Source: Gyrodactylus bullatarudis
Lineage: Eukaryota > Platyhelminthes > Monogenea > Gyrodactylidea > Gyrodactylidae
DNA: 64,000 nt
Direction of reading: 5' to 3'
Assembly: GCA_012064415.1 (NCBI GenBank)
Contig: SSNU01000106.1
Location: 248,001 to 312,000 of the forward strand
Positions 1 through 12,600 of this stretch are shown piece by piece. The translations under genes and the position numbers were made by a program. Every line of letters begins with the position of its first letter. Positions within the stretch are counted from its first letter, which is position 1. The notes under the pieces are model-generated. The model had not been told where the DNA came from. It ran no database searches and saw only the letters and a list, made by a program, of their open reading frames with translations.

Positions 1-3000
1 TGGATTCTTGAAAAGTTCATCAAATGCATTGTCATATTCAAGGGGACCACTTATCTCAAGACGTATCCAGCTTCGTTCGGGAGAAAGTTCCGTCTAATCA
101 ACCAAGATGCTCGCATAAAAGAAAATTCATTTGCCCTACAGGAATGGCTCAGAAAGATTCCCTTCCTTGCCGATAATTTTTTCCAGATTTACTTTGAATA
201 TGGCATCTCCTGTTACTTCTTCACGGGCCAGAAAGTTTTACTCAACCAGGAAGTTGACGAGATAAGGTCCTATCTATGGTTCCACTTTAGTAAGAATATT
301 TTTCAGAATAAACTTGGCGAATTATCCACTGTCTTTCCTTGCATAACGGGATATTTTGTTTTTCGTAACTTGAAATTGATCAACTCATTCAAGAATAAAT
401 ACATTGACAAGAAGAGTCTGAAGAGGGTCCTAAAATATGTGGATAACTTAAAAGTGAAGCGAGTAAGGAAACGACCCAGGCAACCCAACAGCAGGCTCTT
501 CTATTTCACCTTGGAAAATCATCCATATTCACTGATTATTTTAATGGAGTGTCCTCAGCCAGCTGAAGTGGACCTGGTTAAGAAGATTTGTCAAACCTTT
601 TTCTATAAAAAGATGAAAATTGTTGAAAAGTTTGTTGAGAACCTGTTGAAAGTGAAATCTTTTCAAGGCGTCCATTTATATGACAAGGGCTTATTCGTCT
701 TTGAATTTCCAATGAAATCCCTAAAATTGGAAATGTCCAAGAAGAAGCTCTTCAAAACCGCCTTTCACGAGAGGATTACTACCCTTGCGGCCTACGAGAA
801 ATTTTCCCAATTTCTCAACTATGAAATTGTTTTTTTGTTCAAAAAATACTCTCAACTTCAAATGAATTTAATCAAGCAACGTTCTGTTGAAAAAGAGGAG
901 CTCAAGGAATTTCTCACGAATTTATCCTCCAAAATATCCAAAATTTCAACAATCCTGGCCAAGATAGGTGGAGAAATTGTTGAATATGTTGGTGATACAG
1001 GAGTGATTTCTCTCTTCTATCCTTCAGCTATTTCAGATGTCATATCGGATTCCTATTCCAGTGTACTGGCTTTTAACCCATACGAAATGGAATTAGTTGA
1101 TTCAATGAACATTTTTGTGAGCCAGTTTTATCATACCACTACAATTGGGCCATATTTTTTCGTCCTTCTACTCAAAAGTGAATTAACTGAGGAAATATCA
1201 AAGGAAGTAAAATCAATTTACATGGAATATATTGACGAGAAAACCGCACAAGCAATGAGTGAAGATCTCAAAGATTTAGTCAGTTTTGATAACTTTTTTC
1301 TTTTCCACGAAGATTCATTGGTTTTCTCAGATATACGGCTCTCCCAAGATGAGGACCAAGACTTTTGTAGGAAACTCCAGTTTTATTTCCGCCAATTCAA
1401 TACAGATCCCTTGACCAAGTTTGTCATCAAGCGAGAAACCTGTAAGGACTTTATCATCCTGTTTTACATGAGTGAGTTCATGTCAAATAAGGAGTTTGAT
1501 GAATCAGTGAGTATCATCTTGAATTCACTCATGAAAGGAAAGATGAGTCTAGACGACATTTTCAAGCAAAACTATGAGAAACTCCTCTGCCACAAGATAA
1601 AAGGTGCTAGCTTTATTGAAGACCTCCTCTTAATCAAACACTTTAATAACTTTGAAGTCCCAGAAATTTCTGTTAACGTCGTCCAGGAAATTTTCAAAGG
1701 TTTCTACTTTCAAGAAGATGAGATAACTCTAACTTCTCAGAATATTTCAAGTTTCCATGGTAGTTATTTCACAATGAAAAAGGCCAGTCTGATAACGGAA
1801 AATGAAGAGCTTGCAAATTTTTCCTTCCACCTATTCAAGCAATTCTCAGATTGGATTCTGATATTTCTCGAGAGATCAGTTGATCGGGAAATAATCGCTA
1901 GCCTCGAGAATGAACTTAGATGGAATCTACCTTTGAATAAGTTCAACTGCCCTACTCATAAATACATAAAAATGCTTATCAGAGAGGATGAAAATGGTAA
2001 AATTTCTAGTGAAGCAGATATTAAACTACCAAATAAAGTGAGTATACCGAAACTGATTGAGAACGCCAAGAGATTTGACTATGAATATCTGAAAAATTTC
2101 TATGTTGGCAAGTTGTTCTGTTTAAATAAATGGGAAATATTTTACATAGCCAAACGAAAGTTGAACGACTGCAAAGCAAAAATATTGGCTGAAACCATTC
2201 TCAAAAATCTAATGGAATACAAATCAATAGATTTTTACGAGCTGGAGAGTTATATTAACGAGTACTCAGGCATCACATTTTCACACGTCTACTCACTAGT
2301 AATTACTTTTGACAATTTTCTGTTGACCCAGTGGAAATCACGGTACATTTCCAAGGTCGATAATTTGATAATCAAGCATTTCTATGGATGTTCTAATGTA
2401 TTTTACAAGAACGCCTTACTTCCAGAAGGCACCACATCAATTGAACCATCTTTCTCAGAAGATCGAATAAATCTGGATGTTTTTCTTAAAAACAAAACCG
2501 TTCAGGCTATCGCGAAATTCGATTTTATCTGTATTTTTATCCAGGAAACCTTGAGCTCCCCACAAGATACTAATAACAATGAAGATTTCGACATTGATTT
2601 AGATTATAAAGAAATTCTTTTGGATTGCATTCAAGAGGATCACATAAGATATGACTTGCTTAAGAAAATCGATGAACAAATTTGCCAATACGTTATCTAT
2701 AAGAATGGAATTGTATTTCTAACAAACTCAAAGAACAAAAGTTATTGCATCCATAGACTCCTGTATATGAATTATACTGGCGATCAGAAAAGAATTGTTA
2801 AATGCGGCTACAACAAAGAAGTCTATGCCATCATCAAATACGGTTTAGGGCCCGAGGACTTGTTCTATTTTTTTACGTTAATTTGGCTAATAGACGTAAA
2901 GAAAGAAATGGTATATCCAGAATATGTCTACGGTATCTTCAGAAATGAGTTTGGAACTTTGGAAAAGTGTTACATTAACCCAGAACAAAAGGAAGATGAT

Positions 3001-3531
3001 TTAAGGGAAGAGATCCTAAAGTCTTATGACATCTCCACGTCAGACTATGTCCCAATGCCAGATAACTTGGTGTCCATATTCAAAGGAACCTATCTATTCA
3101 ACTATGAGAAGCTCAGGGGATTAGAAAGAAATAATTTTTCCAACTTTAAGATAACAAAGAAATCCATAGATTCACGAGAGATTCTCAGTAATCTCCAAAA
3201 GAAGGTCTACGTTCTTGATGAACTTCCACATTGGACGTTGACCTTTTACTGTCAGAAATGTAAGCTTGATTTCAAAAAGATTTTGAACATTTTGAAAAAG
3301 ATGATTGAGCAAAATCAAAGTGAAAAGGCTGACTGTTTCCTGCTCGCCTATACAATAAAAACTGAATTAATCGAAAAGAATTTCAGGTGGCCAGATACAC
3401 TAGTCTTGGTGATTATAAAGAACACTCGAACTCAGACATGTGTCGTCGTTAGGACCAGTAATGACGACGTCTTCAGTGAAAGAAATATTCGAGCCTTTTT
3501 CAAACTTGACAATAAGTCCGTTTTCATTTAA
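1..3531 (+). CDS. 3' part of a large unidentified intronless gene
   Basis: The frame is open from the first base of the window to the stop at 3529-3531, so at least 1176 residues are encoded without an intron and the start lies to the left, outside the window. I do not recognise the family. The protein is rich in Lys, Phe, Ile and Glu and has no obvious signal peptide, membrane segment or zinc-binding cluster. Blocks such as GPYFFVLLL (about 1149-1175), a second Phe/Tyr-rich block near 1381-1500 and a Cys pair (CQKC, about 3250-3261) look like alternating helices and strands of a big soluble scaffold. An AATAAA signal follows the stop at about 3544. The next gene converges on it with only 96 bp between stop codons. 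That it is a real gene is certain from its length; its function is open. Confidence 0.85.
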   Translation, partial: WILEKFIKCIVIFKGTTYLKTYPASFGRKFRLINQDARIKENSFALQEWLRKIPFLADNFFQIYFEYGISCYFFTGQKVLLNQEVDEIRSYLWFHFSKNIFQNKLGELSTVFPCITGYFVFRNLKLINSFKNKYIDKKSLKRVLKYVDNLKVKRVRKRPRQPNSRLFYFTLENHPYSLIILMECPQPAEVDLVKKICQTFFYKKMKIVEKFVENLLKVKSFQGVHLYDKGLFVFEFPMKSLKLEMSKKKLFKTAFHERITTLAAYEKFSQFLNYEIVFLFKKYSQLQMNLIKQRSVEKEELKEFLTNLSSKISKISTILAKIGGEIVEYVGDTGVISLFYPSAISDVISDSYSSVLAFNPYEMELVDSMNIFVSQFYHTTTIGPYFFVLLLKSELTEEISKEVKSIYMEYIDEKTAQAMSEDLKDLVSFDNFFLFHEDSLVFSDIRLSQDEDQDFCRKLQFYFRQFNTDPLTKFVIKRETCKDFIILFYMSEFMSNKEFDESVSIILNSLMKGKMSLDDIFKQNYEKLLCHKIKGASFIEDLLLIKHFNNFEVPEISVNVVQEIFKGFYFQEDEITLTSQNISSFHGSYFTMKKASLITENEELANFSFHLFKQFSDWILIFLERSVDREIIASLENELRWNLPLNKFNCPTHKYIKMLIREDENGKISSEADIKLPNKVSIPKLIENAKRFDYEYLKNFYVGKLFCLNKWEIFYIAKRKLNDCKAKILAETILKNLMEYKSIDFYELESYINEYSGITFSHVYSLVITFDNFLLTQWKSRYISKVDNLIIKHFYGCSNVFYKNALLPEGTTSIEPSFSEDRINLDVFLKNKTVQAIAKFDFICIFIQETLSSPQDTNNNEDFDIDLDYKEILLDCIQEDHIRYDLLKKIDEQICQYVIYKNGIVFLTNSKNKSYCIHRLLYMNYTGDQKRIVKCGYNKEVYAIIKYGLGPEDLFYFFTLIWLIDVKKEMVYPEYVYGIFRNEFGTLEKCYINPEQKEDDLREEILKSYDISTSDYVPMPDNLVSIFKGTYLFNYEKLRGLERNNFSNFKITKKSIDSREILSNLQKKVYVLDELPHWTLTFYCQKCKLDFKKILNILKKMIEQNQSEKADCFLLAYTIKTELIEKNFRWPDTLVLVIIKNTRTQTCVVVRTSNDDVFSERNIRAFFKLDNKSVFI

Positions 3532-3627
3532 TTTTTTATTCAAAATAAAAAAATATTTTCTTTTATCTGTTTCCTTTTATAGTTAATTGATATGCCAGAT
3601 GACCTAATATTAGAAATATCAAAACAT

Positions 3628-6600
3628 TTATTTTAGAACAATTGGGTCTTCAATGTTTGGACTTTTTGGTTTCATTTTTTTCAACTCGTCTAAATGCCTT
3701 ATCAATAATCCAGTTAAAGGTTCATGGCTTCTCCTAAGGCCGAGCATTTTCGAGACAACATTCCATTCGCATTTTTCACCTGAATCGTCTTCTTGGAATA
3801 TCTAGAAATAAAGAGAGTGGTTGTAATGTTGTGCTCATGACAGCTGATAGAAAATAAGAATAAATGGTTCTGATTGGCTAAAAATATTTTTTATACCTGG
3901 TCGATTTCTTCCTCATAGGGAAATTCTTCATTTTGATGGAAATTTATAAACACTGCCTCTATCCAGGCATGATCTGCATTCAAATGATCCATGAAGGGTC
4001 CTTCCTCTATCTTAAATCAGAAATATATCATTATTAAAAAAAAACTCATTCAGCATTCTTTTACCATCTTCAAGCTATTACTCACAACACTTATATGGGA
4101 CTTTTTAAAGGATTTATAAATTGATTCGAGCTTGTCAATATTTGAAATAAAATAGGTATCTTCTCGTGGGTCTAATTCTTTTGCCTCAGGCTTGTCTGTT
4201 GTTGAAGCCCGGCTAGTTGGTTTTGAATCGAGAGACTCAAAAAGTTCCGGTTTCTCATACGAGGATAAACAATGAGCAATTCTCCGCTTGATAAAAGAAA
4301 GTATTATCCTCGATGAACACTGGCCAAAGTTGTCACACTCGTATCTATGATCTATAAAAAACTAGAAAAAACAAATCAGAAACTACGGAAAGTACCCATG
4401 GATAACAGAAGTTGTTTCGTCTCTCGAGCAATAATGCATGATACTGACCAGGATTAATTGGGTCTGGTCGTGTAACTGCTAGAATGATGGTATGATTTGG
4501 ACCCCATCTAGGTAATAGGCCCCTTCCCTGAAGACCAGATCTCCCGAATGGATTTAGGGGATATCCATGAGGAATTGTATTACACGGAGGTAGATCCTCT
4601 TTGGCGATTCGAATTTTCATACGAATGCCACTTCTCGAGACCCCCGAATATCTATCATACTCATTGTAAATTAGATCTTCTGGATTTCTAGGAATAAAAA
4701 GATAAAGTTTTAGGTACACGTTCCAAGGGAGTTCTTCAAATTCGGAAAGATTCTGAAAATTTCCGAATCGCAATAATTTGACTTAAGGTATAAACACAAA
4801 TAAGTTCAGATTTTTTGTGAAATCTTACGCAGATTTTAATCAAATAACAGGCCTCCTTTACAGTTGTATCAGAAAGTAAAGTCCTGTTATCATATTCATC
4901 TCCTCCTTTGTAGAGTTAAATTTTATAATGCCTAAAATTCATTTTAATTTGTGTAGAACTTGACTATATAAATTCATTGATCTATTCCTATCAAAGCTGC
5001 AAGAACCATAAATAGGTCCAAATCCTAGGTATCCTTGCGAAGGTATCAAAAACGCTGTAAACTCTTGAATTCGAATCATTTTCTCAATACAAAAAAATAT
5101 TTCACAAAATTATTACAAATTAATGCTTGTAATAATTTTATTCTCGGTACCATTTTGGATTTATTTCAGACGGATCTGAAGAACCCTATTCCAAGGTAAT
5201 TGAAAATTTAAAGAATTCTGTCATTATCAAGCTTACATGTTATTTAAATCTTCAGCAGATTTATTCGGCACCTGGAGACGATCATCGGCTGTCTCGAATG
5301 GACGATATTTTGGATATGGCTCTCTCCAGGATACTTTAGCTAGGGGTATGTTAACCCTCATTCCGGGATACGACTCAAAATTGAAAGGAACAACTTTCCA
5401 TAAACGATGACTCATCAATATTCGTTCAAAGATTTGACCCGAGGACCTAAGGGCGGATGGCGATCGTGAGATTTTGCCCGGCCTTGATGGCTTGTAAATT
5501 TTATCCGGCTGTGAAAAGTCATCTCCAGTCTTCTTCATGACAGCTTTGGCGCACAATTTTTCTACTTTGATTCTTAAAAGATTTAATAAGAGGAAATTTA
5601 CACTTGTTGTAGCATTTATTTTTGTTTCAGTACCAATATTTAGAAAAATTTAGTTTTATTATTAGATGAAATAATTACTGAAACATACTAGACTTGGGCG
5701 ATATGATAAATTCAATCTTCAACTATATTAATATTATCCCACCAAATTTCGCTTCAAGATACCCTTTCATGCTTCTGGAATTTTTCAAATTTAAAACGTT
5801 TTTTTACATAGCGTTTCATTCATAATTTCAACTTGAATTTACATTATTTCTTACAAAAAATTTGCAACAATGACTTGTTTTTTCAATAGTTAAAAATAAA
5901 ATTTCTCTTATTTTTCATGAATAATACAATTTCGAATTCTTTGTTTAATGCTGATTTCGAATATCTGCATTTAACTGCTTAAAATATGCGAAATCGATTA
6001 AAATTTTGGATTCAAAATTTGAAAAAGTGGAAATTTGGTTCATTTTTGAAATTCGAAAAAATACTTTGTTCAAATTCAGTTTTTCAGAATTTTTTAAAAA
6101 TTTCCACAACTTGTAGACTCATTTTGTTATGGAATTCCTGACTTTCCGGAAAAAAATATTGAGTCTTTTGTAAAAATAGTAAATTCTCATCTTCATGTCA
6201 ATTAGGTTTAATATGACTGAAGTTATACCCATATCTTAATTTTGCTCGATATAATCATCTAAATCTCAAACAAAAGTTACATCGGATAGTCTGAAACACA
6301 AGTGAGTTCATTATTTGTCAGTATTTAAATTAAACAACTATTTTTTGAATTTCGAAATATTTTCAAAGCGATTTTGTATTAATATTTGCAATCACAATTA
6401 GATTGCCATTAAATTCTAGAGAAGTTTCTCGAGAGACTAGAAGTGTGTATTAGGCTAACCCTTTCCGAAAATCGATATTAGCAAACCATATTTTATTAGA
6501 TCAGAATTTCACGAGGATCATGAATATGGTAATTATTTTTTTCGTAGCGGCTTATTAACAGATTAGCCCCTTTTGAATTCCGCGCCATAAAATTTTTGTC

Positions 6601-9600
6601 ATAATTTCTTTCTTGTGAGAGATGAAACTCCTAGGCAAAGTTAATGTGTATGCTTACTTTTCAAGGATTTTATTTTCAATACTCTCACAATGACTGTCAA
6701 GACCTGTGATCGCCTGTAAAATGGCATCCTTCATCCTAATTTCGACTCTCTTCATCTTTTCCTGACCCAGATATTTACTCATTGAATCTGCCTCAGAGCA
6801 GGAAGTCTTTTGTAAGGTTGCCGCTGAGACAGTCTGTAACTTTTCACTGCTATGAACTGGCTGGGGTTTCCTTTTGAATATTTCCTCAAACAGCTTCTCT
6901 CTTGCCATAACAAGAGCAGTGTTCTGATCTTCAAGGAACTTTCGATGCTTTGAGTTGTGGCCAACAATCTTTTTACCGTCATCAGTAGATAAGAATTCTT
7001 GTAGCTGAAAATAAAACGTTGTCTCACATTAATTACGTCTTTTCTGGTGGACATATTTATTTAAGCATTTATAAATTTAAGCGTTTTTTGGCTCTTTTAT
7101 ATATTTAAAACTTGTCTAGAATACTGTGCTTGACCATTTTGATATGCTGAATTTGAAATTGGTGCACTTGTGAATCATTTAATATTTCTTATTCGAATCT
7201 GATTGGTCGAAAAGGAAATACATATTATGTATTGCTGTGTTGTATTTATGTAAAGAGAATGTGACTAGTGTAAAGCTAAAAACCAATCAGATTTAAGAAG
7301 ATTTCATTAATAAGCTGTCTTTGATAAAAAACAGGGCTTATTTTAAGTATTTATGATTAGAAATGATAACTCTAGATCTTAGTGTCCTATCAAGTTATTT
7401 ATTTGAATTTTTGACGGTTTTAAAACCTGTAGATTCACAGACTTGAACATAACTTTTATAACTGTTTAGGGTCTAGTGAAAATATTCTCAAGTCAAATGG
7501 TCCTGAACAGAATCTTATGAAACATTGAGAAATCTATTGCGAAACACCTAACGCAATCTCTTTGTTTTCGAACAACTATTAAAGTAGACTTAGGGACCAG
7601 ATATATGTTGTTTCATTCACTTTTCTTAGTTTTTTTGATATTTCCGTCAGTGATGTTGCAATCTTCTTAACGATAGGTATCATGGATTCAATGCGTTCCT
7701 CGAATTTCTCCAATTGGGCCAACTTCTTCCCAGTATCCTTGAACTTTTCTTCAATTAGTTCAGTATCAGGGCCGAATATTTTATCCAGATCTTCGAGAAG
7801 ATTTCCAATCGCTTGAGGTTCTCCAGGAGCTCCTTTGGCGCCACCTCTTCCTCCGCGTAAAACAACAGCACCTCTTTGAGCACCAGCCCCACGGCCTCCG
7901 CCAACATCTAATTCTGCCTTACTCCGGTTGTAAATCTTTTAAGACAGAATTAGTTTTTATTTGTAACCAGTTGAGAAAAAAGAAACTCACGCCGGCGTTC
8001 ATGAACTCCCATTTCATCAGCTTTGACTCGAGGGCTTGTCTACGTCTCATATCTCGACAGAATGGATCTTCTTCGATTTCAGGAATTGATTTAGAGCATG
8101 TGATAAAGTTTATTATCCCGGAACCAATATTGAGCAGTAACTCCCCAGCGTACCAGATGAGAACAAGGGGTGGTGCTACCAATGGCTTATCGACAAACTC
8201 TTGAATCATTTCGTATCTCTGGTATGACCAGAAATAAATGGATGAGCCTTCAATCTCCTGATAAGTAGATCTGAAAAAAATATTCGATGATGACTGAAAT
8301 TGCCACCTTTCATTCCGAGGACTCACGTAAAAAGAGTTACCAAGAGATTCAACATTAACAACTGAATTATCAGAGCGAATAAGCTGAGTTGTACAATTGA
8401 AAAATACTGGCTATTCTTCATGGGACAGTCTGTTTCATCACAAGCTGAAATGAAATAAAATTTTTCTTTAAGAATTAGTACATAATTTTTCTAAAGAACT
8501 AAAGCCAACAGTTACAGTAAAATTATTTTAATTGGAACATCTTATTTTAATTGGAACACGACTAATTACTAATACCCCCCCCCTAATTACGTATTATTTA
8601 TCTCGACCAATCAGAATGCAGCAAGTGATTTCTATACATTTAGATGAGAAAATAAGTTAGTTTTTGTGAAAATGGGAAAATGAGTGCCAAATCCATCTTC
8701 AGCACATTTTAAAACCCCTGATTCAGAGGAAAAGACAACAAATTGGTGAGTATATACGAGAAAATGTATTTGGTAAAATTATGTCAATTACAAAAAGTGA
8801 GATAGTTTTTGAAGCAAGAAAGGACAGGAGAAACTTTTTGAAAATTAGATTGGACACATATAAATATACGATTTGAGCATAAAACCAAAAGCGAATCCCA
8901 TAAGAAATTAGAATAGAAATATCTTGGATGAAGTTCGACAATATTACCATTGCCAAGAATTGATTTTCTCTTTTTATTGTTAAATGAACTATTTTTACGA
9001 TGAATCTAACTTATTACAATACAATAGGGTATCAAAAAGTCCTAAATAACTCGTTATTATGCAGAATTATAGAATGGCTTACCACCACCGGTTAGTTCAT
9101 CGAGGTAGAATGCGCCAAACATTTGGAACCAAGATCGAATAAACGTATCATAATAAATTGTCATAACTGGCAAAATTGGATACTTTTCATTGCTTGCTTT
9201 ATTTGAAAAAATTGAAATACATTAAAAATCATCGAAAAAAAACCTAATTTTTTTTCAGATTTTCGCATGAGCAAATAGGCTTTTTACTTGTAATTTATAA
9301 AAGATTAGTTGACTATTTTTTTTTAAATATCGTTCTTATAACCTGATAAAGATAACTCATATCAAAAAGCATATACACCTGCCACTTACAGGCATTGACC
9401 ATCGAGCTTTTGGATAAAACTCCACTAGGATACAGTGTATACTGAAGCATAACACCATAACCAAATTGTATGACTGTATTTATCAACATGAACGGCATCA
9501 GATCGTTAACAACCATCCGCTTGATCATAATGAGGATTGGGCCTAGGGTTGTACTGAAACCAAAAACATTCATCAATCGAATCCAGAACGAAAATAGGCT

Positions 9601-12600
9601 AAAAGCATAAAAGATCCTTGACATGTTATTATTCGGATCATAGGTTATGAGGAATGGATGATCCATTGAAGGTTCAATGTAGTCAGTGGCATTTTTACTC
9701 TTCTTCGTGAGATACTCCAAAAGAATCGGATTCAAATTGGGTGTTTCTACAGTAACAGTGCCGTTCTTAAAATTCTCTCTCAACTCTTGCCACAAGATAA
9801 CTCTATAAATGGTCCCAATAACATAGAGAAGAATAGCGAAGCAATCAAGCTGATTCCAGCCATCTGAAGCGTAATCAGCAAAGCTACCCTCCATGGCCTG
9901 TTTGATTTCTTCAGCTAGAAAGGAAGTTACCATCGTACCCAACAATATATCATAAATGGTCCATGAGATGGTCGAATCGAAAAGCATAACATAGCTGAAT
10001 AATACAAGAAAAATGAAATAGAACAAGGTATTGTAGACAAATCGAGTTTGCGGGGATTTGTAAAAGTAGTAGATATCCTGGAATTGATTCGATGCTCTAA
10101 AAAATGTGAAGAACCAATGAAAATCTAATACATTATTTGTTAAGATTTTTTTTTGGCTTACTTATCTTCCAACTTTTCCATGAAATCAAGACCATTTTTA
10201 CGATCATTCAATATCTTGTCTAAGGAATCTTCTGACCTCAAGGATACATTGTCTCCATTATTCTAGTGGGAAAGGTTTAAATTTTATTTATTCAAATAGA
10301 AAAAAACTGGTTATAACTTACAATTTCTGCTTCAACCGGTGTATCTGAAGAATCTTCCCGGGCATAACGAATCACTTGAGGAAGTATCAGTGGGAATGTT
10401 AGTCCTAGCCCATAACCAAAGCAAAGCTAAAATTAGTATAAATAACATCGTCTTTAAAAAATCAGACATTTATATTTTTAAAGACTCAGTTTTATAGAGA
10501 ACTTTTTGCTGATTTCAGATATGTTCTTCTTAAAAAATTCTACAATAGAGTTTTCGAGTTTTTTGGTAGAAACTGAAATTCTTAATTTTGTGCCTATTTC
10601 AGCACGTCCATCCCAATTTGGATACTCTACAGTTGTATCGGAAAGTAAAGTCCTGCTCAAAAAAGTGCCTTCACAAAAGTTTTTATAACATTGCTATTTC
10701 ATGATATTTTGTTAAAATTAAACTCTACTAGACCTTGAAGAATCCAAAGCGTAGAAATTATCCTAAAATCTCTATTTGTAAACACCTAAAAATCAGAACA
10801 AAGATAGAACAGTAGATTGATGAGTTACAGGTTATGTAATTGTTTTCTATCCCTCAAAAAGTATGTGCTTAAATTTCATTGGTTGAAAGTTCCCTGTTCT
10901 CATTGGCTAAAAAACACGAGTATATAACCGGGATGTTAATTATAATTTGGGCACTTCGACTAGCATTTGGCTCATTGATCTTATAAATAGTTGAAATTTT
11001 ACCTTGTAAAAGCTCGATTTTTGTGAGAGCTCTCCATACCATACCTCACTGAGGAAATCTTGACAACAAGGGTGTGACATGAAACGAATACATTGCCCCC
11101 TAGCTGCTAATCTTATAACAGACGTATTTCCATAATAGAATAATTTCCTATAGACAAGCATCTGTGTTTGCTCCTCATCGTCTTCATAGCATTGGTTGAG
11201 AACATTTTCAGCTTCCTCTTCGTAATGCTTGGCAAGATTTTCGTAGTCTTCCTGATTGGACAAGTCGTCGGTCAAATCTTTCAGTGATGAGAGCAAGATG
11301 CTGGCTAAAATGGCTGCAGCAATCGGTTCTTTTTCAAGGGGCCAAAACAATCCTGCCATGTCAACTTTTCCGACCAAAATGCACATGATCATAAGTTCTC
11401 TTGCTGGCCTTTCAACGTGGACGTTTTTTGTAAATTCAAAATCTACAAAGTTATTACTCGAATGAAATACAGATCTGATTCCTTAAGTAATCGATTTAAT
11501 TAGAATTTGAGAAAAAATAAGGACACTATTCAAATTTCGAATTGGCGACACTGTTTGAATATGAATGAAATTTCAAAAATTCGAAATCCCTCAAAAACGG
11601 TTGAAAATTTATTAGTAATGATTTGATTCCTTGTCTAATTCCGATTCAAAGTCATTCAACGATCAACAGAATGGAAATTTGAATAATTTCCTTATTTTTC
11701 AAAATTTTTACACAAAGAGAGGTGTAGTAATTATAACTATAAGAAGAAATTAAAAGACATCAAAATCATCAAAGAACTCATTTTCGTCACTTACTGGCAA
11801 GCTTTTCGGGTTTGGGGTTGAAATTTTCTAAAAATTCAAAAATATTTGATAGCACATTTTTAGTTATTTCATAGCATATATCAAAAAACATTGAAACCTA
11901 TCATTGGGGGGTAATCTTTTTTCTATCTCAACTGTCTAGGATTTTATCAGCTTTCAGTGAGCTTAAATTTCCATAAATTGCAATAAACTCTGTGAATGAA
12001 TTATATTCAAATGTTAATTTCACCAAGTTACTTTATAGTAGTCATATATATATTCGATATAAAAAATGCGACTACCTCTTCTAACTTATAATTATATTCC
12101 GCGTAACCAATTTAATTTAATGAGAAGAAAACTAACTCATTCTACTGCTTGGTATTGTCAACTTTTCAAAGAGAGTATACTGTCCTTTGGCCCATCTACG
12201 CTTTTTCTCTCTCTTCTTGATGAGGGCTTTCAATTTTTCTTCGCGTTTCTTCTCCCGATTAGCCAAGCGGACTAGATCTTTCTTCGAGAGCGGAGTTAAA
12301 TGTTCATTGGCGATTCTACGACGGGAACTGGCGTTTGCCTGTATTTTCAAGCGTTCCTTGTCGCTAATCTCAATCAGGGTTGTATTCATGTTCATTGTTG
12401 AGTTTAGGGTTTGATTGATCTTTGTTGGGTCATTACTCGTCATTCTCTCATAGATTTGTGCTCTCAACTCTTCCATCAGTTGATAAGAATTATCTAGAGA
12501 AGTTTAAAAAATGGCTTAACCACAAGAAGTCTATAGAAGTATCTTTTTGAAGAGTTTATAACATTTTCATCTTCTTTGAGTAACTTTGGTTAGCATCAGA

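Noticed and set aside
5157..5200. Possible extra channel exon reading [13 protein letters not shown]
   Set aside because: It starts in phase 0 while exon 22 ends in phase 2, and the other frames stop; direct joining of 5237 to 4687 fits phase and family.
8723..8956. Hydrophobic 77-codon frame, minus strand
   Set aside because: It lies within dispersed repeat R1 in TRPM intron 17, and the other R1 copies do not keep the frame.
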